Shown piece after piece: positions 36,896 through 47,083 of a stretch of 64,000 nucleotides of DNA (positions are counted from its first letter, which is position 1; every line of letters starts with the position of its first letter). The stretch covers positions 496,001-560,000 of the forward strand of contig NZ_FRXO01000003.1 in assembly GCF_900148505.1 (NCBI RefSeq), given 5' to 3'. A program made the position numbers and the translations under genes. Source of the stretch: Pseudoxanthobacter soli DSM 19599. Its GTDB lineage: Bacteria; Pseudomonadota; Alphaproteobacteria; Rhizobiales; Segnochrobactraceae. The notes under the pieces are model-generated. The model saw nothing but the letters and a program-made list of their open reading frames with translations, had not been told where the DNA came from and ran no database searches.

Positions 36896-37750
36896 ATGAC
36901 CACCGCCGCCGACACCGCCGAGCTCGCCGCCGCCATCGAGGCCGCCTGGGAAGACCGCGCCACCATCGACGCCGCGACCAAGGGAGCCGTGCGCGACGCG
37001 GTCGAAACGACGCTCGCCCTGCTCGACGGCGGCGAGATCCGGGTCGCCGAGCCGGCGGGCGAGGGCTGGGTGGTGAACCAGTGGGCGAAGAAGGCGGTGC
37101 TGCTGTCGTTCCGCCTCAACCCCATGACCGTCATTTCCGGCGGTCCCGGCCAGGCGGTGTGGTGGGACAAGGTGCCCTCCAAGTTCGACGGCTGGACCGG
37201 CCGCGATTTCAGCGCCGCCGGCTTCCGCGCCGTGCCGGGCGCCATCGTGCGCCGCTCTGCCTATATCGCCCCGGGCGTTGTGCTGATGCCGTCCTTCGTC
37301 AATCTCGGCGCCCACGTCGGGGAAGGCACCATGGTCGATACCTGGGTCACCATCGGCTCGTGCGCCCAGATCGGCAGCAACTGCCACATCTCCGGCGGCG
37401 TCGGCATCGGCGGCGTGCTTGAGCCGCTGCAGGCCGGGCCGGTGATCATCGAAGACGACTGCTTCATCGGCGCCCGCTCCGAGGTCGCCGAAGGCGTGGT
37501 GGTCGGCCGCGGCGCGGTGCTCTCCATGGGCGTGTTCCTGGGCGCGTCGACCAAGATCGTCGACCGCGAGACCGGCGAGGTGTTCGTCGGCCGCGTGCCG
37601 CCCTATTCGGTGGTGGTGCCCGGCGCGCTCCCCGGCCGCCCGCTGCCGGACGGCACGCCCGGCCCGTCGCTCGCCTGCGCCGTCATCGTCAAGCGCGTCG
37701 ACGAGCGCACCCGCTCCAAGACCTCGATCAACGAACTCCTGCGCGACTGA
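36896..37750 (+). CDS. dapD: 2,3,4,5-tetrahydropyridine-2,6-dicarboxylate N-succinyltransferase
   Basis: DapD succinylates tetrahydrodipicolinate in the lysine/diaminopimelate pathway. The 284-residue protein has the helical N-terminus, the substrate segment KVPSKFDGW, and a left-handed beta-helix of hexapeptide repeats ([20 protein letters not shown] and onward), with [20 protein letters not shown] near the end. GGAGG precedes the ATG at 36896. It is followed by DUF805 genes rather than dapE. Confidence 0.97.
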   Translation: MTTAADTAELAAAIEAAWEDRATIDAATKGAVRDAVETTLALLDGGEIRVAEPAGEGWVVNQWAKKAVLLSFRLNPMTVISGGPGQAVWWDKVPSKFDGWTGRDFSAAGFRAVPGAIVRRSAYIAPGVVLMPSFVNLGAHVGEGTMVDTWVTIGSCAQIGSNCHISGGVGIGGVLEPLQAGPVIIEDDCFIGARSEVAEGVVVGRGAVLSMGVFLGASTKIVDRETGEVFVGRVPPYSVVVPGALPGRPLPDGTPGPSLACAVIVKRVDERTRSKTSINELLRD

Positions 37751-37934
37751 GCGCTCCGGATTCAAGAATAGGCTTCAGGCGCCGGAAAGGGACCGTCGGG
37801 AAGGTGAACGCGAATTCACTTCCCGGCGCGCGCCCGCCGTGGTGAAGTTTCCGGCAGGAACGCATTTCGTTCCGTAAAGGCGCCGCGATCATGAGAAGAC
37901 GCGGCCTTGCGCCGTGTCTTTCTCCGGGGTCGCC

Positions 37935-38399
37935 ATGTCCATCCGTTCGCTGTTCTTCCGCTTTGACGGCCGCATCTGCCGCAAGGACTTCTGGATCGGC
38001 CATATCGCCGTCGACGTCGTCATGGCCGCACTCGGCGCGGCGCTGGTGTTCGGCAATGCCGGCATCGCCGCCTCGGTCGGCGTCGCGCCCTCGTTCGAAC
38101 TCGGCGTCGCCGGCAACGTGATCGTGTCCGTGCTGATGCTGGTCGCAGTCGTCGCCGGCTTCGCGGTCGCGATCAAGCGGCTGCACGACCGCAACCGCTC
38201 GGGCTGGTTCATCCTGGTGTTCTCGATCCCGGGCTTCGCGCAGGGCCTGAACCCGGTGCTGCCGCCCGCGGCGGCGAACGCGATCCATACGGTGCTCTCG
38301 GTGGTGTTCGGCGTCTGGTACTATGTCGAACTCGGCTTTCTGCGCGGCACCGTGGGCGACAACCGCTTCGGCCCGGACCCGCTCGGCGACGCGCGCTGA
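37935..38399 (+). CDS. DUF805 membrane protein, copy 1
   Basis: The 154-residue protein begins MSIRSLFFRFDGRICRKDFWIG, the DUF805 signature, and has four hydrophobic segments with the conserved loop KRLHDRNRSGW. The C-terminal GDNRFGPDPLG motif is also typical. The function is unknown. It shares its plan with the gene 132 bp downstream. An upstream GTG at 37914 is possible. Confidence 0.9.
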   Translation: MSIRSLFFRFDGRICRKDFWIGHIAVDVVMAALGAALVFGNAGIAASVGVAPSFELGVAGNVIVSVLMLVAVVAGFAVAIKRLHDRNRSGWFILVFSIPGFAQGLNPVLPPAAANAIHTVLSVVFGVWYYVELGFLRGTVGDNRFGPDPLGDAR

Positions 38400-38530
38400 T
38401 GCGCGCCCCCGCGCGCGCCTCGAGGCGCGATCTGGTAGGGTGATGAGCGCCGATCGATCGCGCAGGGGCGCGCAACGGTGACTTGACCGCGCAGGCGTGC
38501 GCGGCGGCGACATCAACGGGGCGACATCGC

Positions 38531-39010
38531 ATGGGTTTCGGGGCGCTGTTTTTCGGGTTCAACGGCCGCATCGGCCGCAAGACCTACTGGCTCGGCCATA
38601 TCGGCATCTTCATCGTCGCGATCGCCGCCATCGCCGCACTGGCGGCGGCGGTGGGCGACCGCTTCCAGGCCATCGCGCCGGGCGACGAGATCACCATCTT
38701 CGCGCTGCCGGCGGGTGCGCTGGTCTTCGTGCTGGCGGTCGAGGTGATCCTGACCATCGCCTCGCTGGCGCTCACGGTGAAGCGGCTCCATGACCGCAAC
38801 CGAACCGGGTGGCTGGCGCTGGTGTTCTATGTGCCGTCCTGGCTGCACAACATCCTGGCGGAATCCCCGCCGTTCGGGCCGGCGTTCTGGCTGACCTCGG
38901 TGGTCGCGGCGGTCGCCAGCCTCGCGGCGCTGTGGTTCCTGATCGAGCTCGGCTTCTTCCGCGGCACCCGCGGACCGAACCGATTCGGCGAGGATCCGGT
39001 CGGCATTTGA
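38531..39010 (+). CDS. DUF805 membrane protein, copy 2
   Basis: This is a second DUF805 member of 159 residues with LFFGFNGRIGRKTYWLG at the N-terminus, VKRLHDRNRTGWLALVF in the middle and RGPNRFGEDPVG at the end. The two copies are clear paralogs but well diverged in the helices. Duplication in tandem suggests a paired or redundant role. Confidence 0.9.
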   Translation: MGFGALFFGFNGRIGRKTYWLGHIGIFIVAIAAIAALAAAVGDRFQAIAPGDEITIFALPAGALVFVLAVEVILTIASLALTVKRLHDRNRTGWLALVFYVPSWLHNILAESPPFGPAFWLTSVVAAVASLAALWFLIELGFFRGTRGPNRFGEDPVGI

Positions 39011-39259
39011 CCATCCGTTCCAAGATCACGCCTCTTTGCAGAGATGTAACATCTGCGTCTTGATCCTGACGGTTGGTCGGTCTTATATGGCACTCGTCGA
39101 AATTGGCCGGATTTCTTGGCAGCTTCGTCACGGGATGGCCGATGCGGCCGACCGGACGGGAGAGGGCCACGAACATTTGTTCCAATCCTCGCGCAAGCCG
39201 ATTGGACACGCCCGTGCGTGACGGTCGATCTCTATATCTAAGACGTGAAAGGATGTGCC

Positions 39260-39472
39260 ATGAGCAAGGGCACAGTGAAGTGGTTCAACGCGCAGAAGGG
39301 CTACGGCTTCATTCAGCCCGATGACGGGGGCAAGGACGTGTTCGTCCACATCTCCGCCGTCGAGCGCGCGGGGCTGGACGAGCTGCGTGAAGGCCAGAAG
39401 ATCGCCTACGAGATCCTGACCGACCGTCGCACGGGCAAGTCTTCGGCCGGCAATCTGCAGGCCGCCGAGTGA
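39260..39472 (+). CDS. cspA: Cold-shock domain protein (CspA family)
   Basis: This 70-residue single cold-shock domain binds single-stranded RNA and DNA. RNP1 (KGYGFIQ) and RNP2 (VFVHISAV) are intact. The ATG at 39260 follows GAAAGGA. The 250-bp upstream region, including a TGCAGAGATGTAACATCTGC inverted repeat at 39036-39055, is a long leader as in many csp genes. Two strong hairpins follow. Confidence 0.95.
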   Translation: MSKGTVKWFNAQKGYGFIQPDDGGKDVFVHISAVERAGLDELREGQKIAYEILTDRRTGKSSAGNLQAAE

Positions 39473-39477
39473 TTGGA

Positions 39478-39500
39478 CGCCGCCCCCCTGGGGCGGCTTC
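39478..39500 (+). terminator. First terminator after cspA
   Basis: GCCGCCCC pairs with GGGGCGGC, followed by TTCTTGATTTT. It starts a few bases after the cspA stop. Confidence 0.85.
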
Positions 39501-39510
39501 TTGATTTTGG

Positions 39511-39541
39511 GAACGGCGCTCCTCGGGGCGCCGTTTCTTTT
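39511..39541 (+). terminator. Second terminator after cspA
   Basis: AACGGCGC pairs with GCGCCGTT around a short loop and is followed by TCTTTTT. Tandem terminators insulate cspA from the converging recQ. Confidence 0.88.
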
Positions 39542-39571
39542 TGGGCCCCCCCATATTGCGGTGGCCGGGCC

Positions 39572-41404
39572 TCAGCCGCCCGCCCGCACCACGGCCACGA
39601 AGCGCTCGCCGTAGCGTTCGCGCTTGGCCTCGCCGACACCGGAGATCCGGCCGAACTCGGCCATCGAGCGCGGCCGGCGGGTAGCGATCTCGATCAGCGT
39701 GGTGTCGTGGAAGATCACATAGGGCGGGACGCCCTGGTCGCGCGCGAGCGACAGCCTGAGCGCCCGCAGCGCCTCGTACAGCCGCTCGTCCGAGGCATCC
39801 TCGAAGGCGGCGGCGGCGCGGGGGCGGTCGGAGCGGGCGGCGCCGCGCGATCCGGCCTTGCGGGCGCGTACCCCGTCCTCCTTCAGCTCGATGCGGCGCT
39901 CGCCCTTGAGCACGTCGCGGAAATCCGGCCCGAGATGCAGCCCGCCGTGGCCCTCGACGTCGACCTGGATCAGCCCCATGGCGGCGAGCTGGCGAATGAC
40001 CGAGCGCCAGCCATCGCGGCCGAACTCCTTGCCGCAGCCGAAGGTCTTCAGTCCGTCGTGGTTGAGCTGCCGCATCCGCTCGGTGGCGTTGCCGAGGAGG
40101 ATGTCGATGATGTGGGCGGCGCCGAAGCGCTCGCCGGTGCGCAGGATCGCCGACATCACCTTCTGGGCGGCTTCCGTGCCGTCGAAGGTCTTCACCGGTT
40201 CGAGGCAGGTGTCGCAGTTGCCGCACGGCTCGGCGAGGTCTTCCTCGAAATAGGCGAGCAGCACCTGCCGCCGGCAGCGCGCGGTCTCGCAATAGCCGAT
40301 CAGCGCATCGAGCTTCTGCCGCTCCACCCGCTTCTGCGCCTCGGGCGCTTCCGAGGCATCGGTGAACTGCATCAGCTTGGCGACGTCCTCCATGCCGTAG
40401 AGCATCAGCGCCTCGGACTTCAGGCCGTCGCGACCGGCGCGCCCGGTTTCCTGATAGTAGGCCTCCATGCTCTTCGGCATGTCCATGTGCACGACGAAGC
40501 GCACGTCGGGCTTGTCGATGCCCATGCCGAACGCGATGGTCGCGACCATGATCAGCCCCTCTTCCTTGAGGAAGCGGTCCTGGTTGGCGGCGCGAACCTC
40601 CTTGTCGAGGCCGGCATGGTAGGCGAGCGCCGGCCGGCCCTCCGCCGAAAGCGCGGAGGCGAGTTCCTCCACCTTCGCCCGGCTCAGGCAGTAGATCACG
40701 CCCGCCTCGCCGGTGTGGTCGTCGAGGAAGGCGCGCAGCTGGTTGCGCGGGCTGGTCTTGGCGCTGACACGGTAGCGGATGTTCGGCCGGTCGAAGCTGG
40801 ACAGGAACACCCGTCCGTCGCCGAGCGCGAGCCGCTCCAGAATGTCGCGCCGGGTCGGCCCGTCGGCGGTGGCGGTGAGGGCGATCCGCGGCACGGCGGG
40901 AAAGCGCTCGTGCAGCACCGTCAACCGGCGGTATTCGGGGCGGAAATCGTGCCCCCACTGCGACACGCAGTGCGCCTCGTCGATGGCGAACAGCGCGATG
41001 TCGATGCGCTCCAGCAGCGACAGGAAGCCGTCGGTCAGGAGCCGTTCCGGCGCGACATAGAGAAGGTCGAGATGACCCGCGAGCAGATCGCGCTCGACCG
41101 CGCGCACCTCGGAAAATTCGAGGCTCGAATTCAGCATCGCCGCCCTGACGCCGAGCTGGCGCAGCGCCTGCACCTGATCGTGCATCAGCGCGATCAGCGG
41201 CGAGATGACGATCGCGGTGCCCGGCCGGCACAGCGCCGGCACCTGGTAGCACAGCGACTTGCCGCCGCCGGTCGGCATCAGCACGAGGCAGTCGCCGCCC
41301 TTGACGACATGGTCGATGATGTCGCCCTGCATCCCGCGGAAGCCCGGAAATCCGAACACGGATTTCAGGACGTCGAGCGGGCGCTGAACTTCGGAAACGG
41401 CCAT
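39572..41404 (-). CDS. recQ: ATP-dependent DNA helicase RecQ
   Basis: RecQ is a 3'-5' superfamily 2 helicase for recombination and repair. The 610-residue protein has motif [16 protein letters not shown], the DEAH box in [19 protein letters not shown], motif [12 protein letters not shown], the RQC zinc cysteines ([10 protein letters not shown], then CGNCDTC) and a C-terminal HRDC domain ([15 protein letters not shown]). The ATG at 41404 starts the conserved N-terminus; the frame extends to 41449. Confidence 0.96.
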   Translation of the reverse strand: MAVSEVQRPLDVLKSVFGFPGFRGMQGDIIDHVVKGGDCLVLMPTGGGKSLCYQVPALCRPGTAIVISPLIALMHDQVQALRQLGVRAAMLNSSLEFSEVRAVERDLLAGHLDLLYVAPERLLTDGFLSLLERIDIALFAIDEAHCVSQWGHDFRPEYRRLTVLHERFPAVPRIALTATADGPTRRDILERLALGDGRVFLSSFDRPNIRYRVSAKTSPRNQLRAFLDDHTGEAGVIYCLSRAKVEELASALSAEGRPALAYHAGLDKEVRAANQDRFLKEEGLIMVATIAFGMGIDKPDVRFVVHMDMPKSMEAYYQETGRAGRDGLKSEALMLYGMEDVAKLMQFTDASEAPEAQKRVERQKLDALIGYCETARCRRQVLLAYFEEDLAEPCGNCDTCLEPVKTFDGTEAAQKVMSAILRTGERFGAAHIIDILLGNATERMRQLNHDGLKTFGCGKEFGRDGWRSVIRQLAAMGLIQVDVEGHGGLHLGPDFRDVLKGERRIELKEDGVRARKAGSRGAARSDRPRAAAAFEDASDERLYEALRALRLSLARDQGVPPYVIFHDTTLIEIATRRPRSMAEFGRISGVGEAKRERYGERFVAVVRAGG

Positions 41405-41452
41405 GGCGGCGGATTTCTCCGGCGGGATGATTCGGGGGTGCCCCAACACCTA

Positions 41453-41617
41453 GAGCGCTTTCCGATCTGATGGAATCATCAGATCGACGAGAAATCGCTC
41501 CGGATTCAAAACCGGGAGCATATCCTTGTCGTTCAGATCGGTTCGATCTGAACGGGATATGCTCGGGAGCGCTTTGCGGTCCGAGGGAATCATCAGATCG
41601 ACGAGAAAGGCCCCCGG
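41453..41617 (+). repeat. Intergenic palindromic repeat, one full and one half copy
   Basis: The full copy (41453-41564) has the left hairpin CTGATGGAATCATCAG, the middle GAAATCGCTCCGGATTCAAA, and the right nested hairpin with outer arms GAGCATATCC/GGATATGCTC and inner arms GTTCAGATCG/CGATCTGAAC. A second left half follows at 41567-41617. It lies between recQ and mutM. Confidence 0.9.
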
Positions 41618-41735
41618 TGAGGAAGCTTCGGCAGTTTCGTTCGGCCAAGGCCGGCGCGAAATCGCCCGGGCGTGCCCTCAGGCAATCGCACGGGCGGCCT
41701 TCCCCGAGGCGCCAGCGCGCACTTTCTTTGCCGCC

Positions 41736-42614
41736 TCATGACTGGCATGTCGCGCAGAAGAAGGTCGAGCGGCCGTTCTGGGTGATGCGCTCCACCGTGC
41801 CGGTGCAGCCGGCCGTGCGGCACGCCGCTCCCTCCCGGTCGTAGACGGCGAAGGTGTGCTGGAAATAGCCGAGCGAGCCGTCGGCCTGGATGTGGTCGCG
41901 CAGCGTCGAGCCGCCGGCGGCGACCGCTTCCGTCAGCACGGCGCGGATCGCCTCCGCCAGCCGCTCCGCCCGGGCGTTGGGACCTCCGTCGGCAGTCGCG
42001 ATGGAACCGGCCGGCGCGGACGGCGAAAGCCCGGCCCGCCACAACGCCTCGCAGACATAGATGTTGCCGAGGCCGGCGATGCGGCGCTGGTCGAGCAGGG
42101 CCGCCTTCAGGCTGGTCGCGCGGCCGGCGAAGGCCTCCGCCAGCAGCGCGGGCGACAGGGCGTTGCCGAGCGGCTCGATGCCGAGGTGGCGGAACAGCGG
42201 GTGGTCGTCGAGCCCCGCCGCATCGGCGAGAACCATGAAGCCGAACCGCCGCGGGTCGTTGTAGACGATCCGCGCCCCGCCCTCGATGCCGAACGTCACA
42301 TGGTCGTGCGCCGCGGCCTTGGAGCGCGGATGATGGAACGCGCCGGGCATATCGGCGCTTTCGGTCTCGATGCGGAACGAGCCGGACATGCCGAGATGCA
42401 TGACGAGGACGTCGGGACCGTCGAGGCGGGCGATCAGATACTTGGCGCGCCGGTCGAGCGCCTCCACCCGCCGGCCCTGCAGCCGTTCGGCGAAGCGCTC
42501 GGGAAACGGAAAGCGCAGGTCCGGCCGCCGGGCCAGGACGGATACGAGTCGGCGGCCTTCCATCACCGGGGCGAGGCCGCGGCGCACGGTTTCGACTTCC
42601 GGCAACTCGGGCAT
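41736..42614 (-). CDS. mutM: Formamidopyrimidine-DNA glycosylase
   Basis: MutM/Fpg excises 8-oxoguanine. The 292-residue protein starts [14 protein letters not shown], with catalytic Pro2 and Glu3. It contains the H2TH element ([20 protein letters not shown]) and ends with the zinc finger C-x4-C and C-x2-C (CRTAGC and FFCATC) containing the product-recognising Arg/Gln region. It is divergent from ubiE, the usual rhizobial order. Confidence 0.97.
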   Translation of the reverse strand: MPELPEVETVRRGLAPVMEGRRLVSVLARRPDLRFPFPERFAERLQGRRVEALDRRAKYLIARLDGPDVLVMHLGMSGSFRIETESADMPGAFHHPRSKAAAHDHVTFGIEGGARIVYNDPRRFGFMVLADAAGLDDHPLFRHLGIEPLGNALSPALLAEAFAGRATSLKAALLDQRRIAGLGNIYVCEALWRAGLSPSAPAGSIATADGGPNARAERLAEAIRAVLTEAVAAGGSTLRDHIQADGSLGYFQHTFAVYDREGAACRTAGCTGTVERITQNGRSTFFCATCQS

Positions 42615-42782
42615 CGCGGCACGGCCTCTCGCTGTCGCGGCGGCGGCGCCGCGCGGTTCGGTAAAGACAGCCGCCGGACGACGGCGGCAGCGTTCAGATA
42701 GCGCGGCGAAGGGGCTTCCGCTATGGTCGCGCCGCATGACGGGTTGTTCGGCCCCGCCGGAACCGGGGCGGAAAGCGGAGAG

Positions 42783-43544
42783 ATGGAGCGGATGGACGCG
42801 GAGTTCGGATTCAAGCGGATCGCGCTCGAGGAGAAGCAGGGCCTCGTCGACGACGTGTTCCACAAGGTCGCGCGCCGCTACGACATCATGAACGACCTGA
42901 TGTCCGGCGGGCTGCACCGGCTGTGGAAGGACGCGATGGTCTCGTGGCTGTCGCCGCCGCGCAAGGGCCGGCCGGGCTCGTTCCAGGCGCTCGACGTTGC
43001 CGGCGGCACCGGCGATATCGCCTTCCGGATCGTGGAACGCTCCGACCGCGTTGCCCAGGCGACCGTGCTCGATATCAACGGCGACATGCTCGCGGTCGGG
43101 CGGGAGCGGGCGGTGAAGCGCAAGCTCGACGACGCGGTCACCTTCGTCGAGGCCAATGCCGAAAGCCTGCCGCTGCCCGACAACCACTTCGACAGCTACA
43201 CCATCGCCTTCGGCCTTCGCAACGTGCCCCGCCGCGAGGTCGCAATCGCCGAGGCGTTCCGGGTGCTGAAGCCCGGCGGCCGCTACATGTGCCTCGAATT
43301 CTCCCATGTCGACATGCCCGTGCTCGACAAGGTCTACGATTTCTATTCCTTCAACGTCATCCCGAAGCTCGGCCAGGCGGTGGCGGGCGACGGCGAGCCC
43401 TACCGCTATCTGGTGGAATCGATCCGCACCTTCCCGAATCCGGAGCGCTTCGCCGCCATGCTCGGCCGGGCCGGGTTCGAGCGCGTGAGCTACCGCCTGC
43501 TCTCCGGCGGCATCGCCGCCATCCATTCCGGCTACAAGCTCTGA
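42783..43544 (+). CDS. ubiE: Demethylmenaquinone/2-methoxy-6-polyprenylbenzoquinol methyltransferase
   Basis: UbiE performs the C-methylation of ubiquinone and menaquinone precursors. The 253-residue protein has the family motifs [31 protein letters not shown] (SAM motif I) and [13 protein letters not shown], and ends IHSGYKL. The ATG at 42783 follows a GCGGAGAG stretch; ATG at 42792 is also possible. It precedes ubiB in the same direction. Confidence 0.96.
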   Translation: MERMDAEFGFKRIALEEKQGLVDDVFHKVARRYDIMNDLMSGGLHRLWKDAMVSWLSPPRKGRPGSFQALDVAGGTGDIAFRIVERSDRVAQATVLDINGDMLAVGRERAVKRKLDDAVTFVEANAESLPLPDNHFDSYTIAFGLRNVPRREVAIAEAFRVLKPGGRYMCLEFSHVDMPVLDKVYDFYSFNVIPKLGQAVAGDGEPYRYLVESIRTFPNPERFAAMLGRAGFERVSYRLLSGGIAAIHSGYKL

Positions 43545-43649
43545 GGCCCGGCCGCGGGCGTCCGCGGCCGGCCTGCCATCCGTTTTGTCTTCTTGCATCA
43601 GAAACGCCACGTCGGCGAACGAACACAGGGATAGGGTCCCGGCACGCGT

Positions 43650-43735
43650 CCGCAGCGCGTCCCGTCCGGATGGCATCATCCGGCCGGAAATCGCTGCGGG
43701 CCAGACAGAGCACGGTTTCACCGTTCGGCCCGGAC
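43650..43735 (+). repeat. Intergenic palindromic repeat, degenerate copy
   Basis: It contains CCGGATGGCATCATCCGG followed by CCGGAAATCGCTGCGGG and a degenerate right hairpin (GTTTCACCGTTCGGCCCGG). It lies between ubiE and ubiB, so it is transcribed if the two genes form one operon. Confidence 0.55.
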
Positions 43736-43786
43736 AGCGCCGGGCGAAGGCTCTGGACGATGCGCGCCGCGCCTTAAGGGATCTTC

Positions 43787-45376
43787 ATGGGTTTTGCCGT
43801 CACGCCGCTGTTCCGCCTCACCCGGGCCGGCTTCGTGCTCGCCCGCGAGGGCGTGTTCTCCCTGGTCCCCCCGGTCGACCTGCCGCCGGCGGCGCGCTTC
43901 GGCCTGCGCATGGCGCGGCTGATCGAGCGCGGCGATGCGCGCTATTCCCTCGCCGCGTCCCGCCTCACCCAGGCCTTCAACCGCCTCGGCCCGTCCTATG
44001 TGAAGCTCGGGCAGTTCCTGGCCACCCGGCCCGACGTCGTCGGCAAGGAGGCGGCTGCCGAACTCTCGCTGCTGCAGGACAAGGTGCCTCCCGTCGATGA
44101 CGCCTCGGCGCGGCGCGCGGTGGAGGAGGCGCTCGGCGGGCCGATCGAAAGCCGGTTCCTGTCGTTCGGGCCGGCGCTCGCCGCCGCGTCCATCGCGCAG
44201 GTCCACAAGGCGACCGTGCTCGGGCCGAACGGCGAGGAACAGTCGGTGGCCGTGAAGGTGCTGCGCCCCGGCGTCGCCGTGCGCTTCGCCCGCGACCTCG
44301 AGAGCTTCTACATGGTGGCGCGGCTCGCCGAGCGCTTCCTCGCGCCGGCGCGCCGGCTCAGGCCCGTCGCCATCGTCGATACGCTCGCCCGTTCCGTGAC
44401 CTTGGAGATGGACCTGAGGCTGGAGGCGGCCGCGCTGTCGGAGATGGCGGAGAACACGGAGGCCGATGAGGGTTTCCGGGTGCCGACCGTCGACTGGATG
44501 CGCACGGCCAAGACCGTGCTCACCATGGAATGGATCGACGGCATCAAGCTGTCGGAGACGGCGAGGATCGACGATCTCGGCATCGACCGCGTCAAGCTCG
44601 CCGCCACCATCCTGCAATCGTTCCTGCGCCACGCGGTGCGCGACGGCTTCTTCCACGCCGACATGCACCAGGGCAACCTGCTGGTGGAGGCGGACGGCAC
44701 GCTGGTCGCGCTCGATTTCGGCATCACCGGCCGGCTCAACGAGGCCGAGCGCCGCTTCCTCGCCGAAATCCTCTACGGCTTCATCCGGCGCGACTACCGC
44801 CGCGTCGCCGAGGTGCATTTCGAGGCGGGCTATGTGCCCGCCGGGCAGGACGTGGACGTGTTCGCCCAGGCGCTGCGCGCCATCGGCGAGCCGATCCGCG
44901 GCCACAACGCCTCCGAAATCTCCATGGCGCGCCTCCTCACCCAGCTGTTCGAGGTGACGGAGATGTTTGCGATGACGACGCAGCCGCGCCTGATCATGCT
45001 GCAGAAGACCATGGTCGTGGTGGAAGGCGTCGCCCGCTCGCTCGACCCCGAACTCGACATGTGGCGCACGTCCGAGCCGGTCGTCAGCGACTGGATCGCG
45101 CGCCGGCTCGGTCCCGCCGGCCGGCTCCAGGCCGCGGGCGAGGGTTTCGGCGCGCTCGCCCGGCTCGTCGCGGACCTGCCCGTGCTGGCGGACCGCACCG
45201 AACGGCTTTCCGCCTCCATGGCGCTGATGGGCGAGCGCGGGCTGCTGCTCGATCCGATCACCGTGGAGCATCTGGCGGCCGCAGAGGCGCGCCGCACCCG
45301 GTCCGGCCGCGTGGCGATGTGGATCGCGGCGATCGCGCTCGCCGCCATCGCCTTCAAGGTCGTGTTCGGGATGTAG
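43787..45376 (+). CDS. ubiB: Ubiquinone biosynthesis ATPase/kinase-like protein UbiB
   Basis: UbiB (ABC1/ADCK) is a membrane-anchored atypical kinase fold needed for ubiquinone synthesis. The 529-residue protein has the diagnostic K-x-G-Q motif (LGPSYVKLGQFLATRPD), the Ala-rich loop AAASIAQVHKA, invariant Lys in VAVKVLRPGV, HADMHQGNLLV with DFGITGRL, and a C-terminal hydrophobic helix. It follows ubiE after 242 bp with a degenerate repeat between. Confidence 0.95.
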   Translation: MGFAVTPLFRLTRAGFVLAREGVFSLVPPVDLPPAARFGLRMARLIERGDARYSLAASRLTQAFNRLGPSYVKLGQFLATRPDVVGKEAAAELSLLQDKVPPVDDASARRAVEEALGGPIESRFLSFGPALAAASIAQVHKATVLGPNGEEQSVAVKVLRPGVAVRFARDLESFYMVARLAERFLAPARRLRPVAIVDTLARSVTLEMDLRLEAAALSEMAENTEADEGFRVPTVDWMRTAKTVLTMEWIDGIKLSETARIDDLGIDRVKLAATILQSFLRHAVRDGFFHADMHQGNLLVEADGTLVALDFGITGRLNEAERRFLAEILYGFIRRDYRRVAEVHFEAGYVPAGQDVDVFAQALRAIGEPIRGHNASEISMARLLTQLFEVTEMFAMTTQPRLIMLQKTMVVVEGVARSLDPELDMWRTSEPVVSDWIARRLGPAGRLQAAGEGFGALARLVADLPVLADRTERLSASMALMGERGLLLDPITVEHLAAAEARRTRSGRVAMWIAAIALAAIAFKVVFGM

Positions 45377-45391
45377 AAGGCGCCGCCCGCC

Positions 45392-46063
45392 TCAGGCGGC
45401 GGGCCGCCGGGCGAGCGCGAGCAGCACGCCGAAGCCGATCATCATGCCCCCCGACACGCGGTTGAACCACTTCAGCGGTCGCGCGTCGGCCAGCATGTTG
45501 CTGAACCGCGCGCCGATGGCGGCATAGGCGGCGATGCCGACGATCTCCAGCACCATGAACACGGCGCTGATCAGCACGAAGCTCGCGGCATAGGCGTTCG
45601 GGTTCACGAACTGCGGAAAGAACGCGGTGAAGATCAGCACGGCCTTCGGGTTGCCGGCGGCGACCCAGAACTCCTGGCGCTGCAGGGACCGGATCGGCCG
45701 CGGTGCCTCGCCCGCGGAAAACGTCGCGACCGGCGCCTTCGCGCGGCAGATCTTGATGCCAAGCCAGACGAGATAGGCCGCGCCGGCGAACTTCACCACC
45801 GAGAACACCGTCTCGGACGCCATCAGCACGGCGCCGAGCCCGACCGCGGTGATGAAGATCATGATGGTGAAGGCCGCGAGCCGGCCGAACGAGGCGGCGA
45901 CCGCCGTGCCGACGCCGCCGCGGGCGCCGTTCGTCAGCGCCAGCAGGTTGTTCGGCCCGAACGCCATGTTGAGGGCGAAGCAGGCCGGGACGAACAGCAG
46001 GAAGGTTTCGAGCGGCATCGGCAGGGCGGAGGCCGGAAGAAGCGCGGAGAGGGTGTCGAACAT
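45392..46063 (-). CDS. LysE family exporter
   Basis: This 223-residue membrane protein has six hydrophobic segments and the LysE/RhtB pattern: FALNMAFGPNNLLALTNGARGG in the first helix pair and FWVAAGNPKAVLIFTAFFPQFVN in the middle. Family members export amino acids; the substrate here is unknown. A start at 46018 would remove a weakly conserved leader. It converges with ubiB. Confidence 0.88.
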   Translation of the reverse strand: MFDTLSALLPASALPMPLETFLLFVPACFALNMAFGPNNLLALTNGARGGVGTAVAASFGRLAAFTIMIFITAVGLGAVLMASETVFSVVKFAGAAYLVWLGIKICRAKAPVATFSAGEAPRPIRSLQRQEFWVAAGNPKAVLIFTAFFPQFVNPNAYAASFVLISAVFMVLEIVGIAAYAAIGARFSNMLADARPLKWFNRVSGGMMIGFGVLLALARRPAA

Positions 46064-46124
46064 CGGGGGGCGGACAGGGCTGACGGTGAAAGGGGGGCGG
46101 CTTCGGGCGGCGGCGGATGCCGCC

Positions 46125-46910
46125 TCAGCCGTCGATGCTCTCGACCGCCGCGATCAGGCGGGCGAGGTCCTGGGGGCGCGACAGCCTGTGGTCGCCGTCC
46201 TTGATGAGGGTCACGACGACGTCGTCGGTCGCGAGCCGGTCCACCAGCGAGAAGGCGTGGCGCCAGGGCACGTCGGCATCGAGCACGCCCTGCAGGATGT
46301 GGACGGGGCAACCGGTCTCGATGGTGCCGCCGAGGAGAAGGTGGTTGCGCCCGTCCTCGATCAGAGCCCGGGTGATGAGATAGGGCTCGTCGGAATAGTC
46401 CGACGGCTGCTCGATGCGGCCGTCCTCCATCAGCGCCGTCCGGGTTTCCTCGGACATCTCGGCCCACATCAGCGCCTCGGTGAAGTCGGGGGCCGGGGCG
46501 ACGAGCACGAGGCCGCTGACCGGCGTGTCCGCGCCATGGCGGCGGTAGAACGCGGCCGCCAGCAGCAGCGACAGCCATCCGCCCATCGACGAGCCGACGA
46601 GAATGGTGGGCCCGGCGGCGAAATGCTCGAACACCGCCTTCGCCTCGTCGAGCCAGCGGCCGATGGTGCCGTCCTCGAACCGGCCGCCGGACGCGCCGTG
46701 GCCGGAATAGTCGAACCGCGTCAGCCGGCGGCCATGCGCCGATGCCCACGCCGCCAGCGCCTCGGCCTTCGAGCCGCGCATGTCCGAGCGGAAGCCGCCG
46801 AGGAACAGCACGCCCGGTCCGTCGCCGGCCCCGGCCTGGTCGAGCACGGCGATCTCCCGCGCGTCGTCGCCCGTGCCGACGGTGATCTTGCTGACGGTGT
46901 CGTCGCTCAT
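46125..46910 (-). CDS. Alpha/beta hydrolase
   Basis: This 261-residue serine hydrolase has the nucleophile elbow GSSMGGWLSLLLA, an acid in VLDADVPW, and the late His in DGDHRLSRPQDLARL. The LGGFRSDMRGSKAEALAAWA segment and the overall pattern resemble ABHD10-type thioesterases. The substrate is unknown. It is 61 bp upstream of the LysE gene on the same strand and may share its transcript. Confidence 0.87.
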   Translation of the reverse strand: MSDDTVSKITVGTGDDAREIAVLDQAGAGDGPGVLFLGGFRSDMRGSKAEALAAWASAHGRRLTRFDYSGHGASGGRFEDGTIGRWLDEAKAVFEHFAAGPTILVGSSMGGWLSLLLAAAFYRRHGADTPVSGLVLVAPAPDFTEALMWAEMSEETRTALMEDGRIEQPSDYSDEPYLITRALIEDGRNHLLLGGTIETGCPVHILQGVLDADVPWRHAFSLVDRLATDDVVVTLIKDGDHRLSRPQDLARLIAAVESIDG

Positions 46911-47083
46911 GCCGGCTGTCTCCGGTTCGTGTCGGCGGGGCAGGGCCCGCGCTCTTTGACTCCGGCGCTGTTTACCACGCGCCTTTTGACTTGCGCCACG
47001 TCCGTCGCGCGTAGTGTAACCCGGCGGTGGCGTCTTTCTGCCACCGCCGCCCGCGACGCGCGAACCGGAAGGCCGACCGCATC

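Noticed and set aside
37751-37785. Fragment resembling the repeat middle (CGCTCCGGATTCAAG) after dapD
   Set aside because: Too short and without either hairpin to call a copy with confidence.
39473-41470. Long plus-strand open frame opposite recQ
   Set aside because: It is antisense to an intact recQ and begins inside the cspA terminators.
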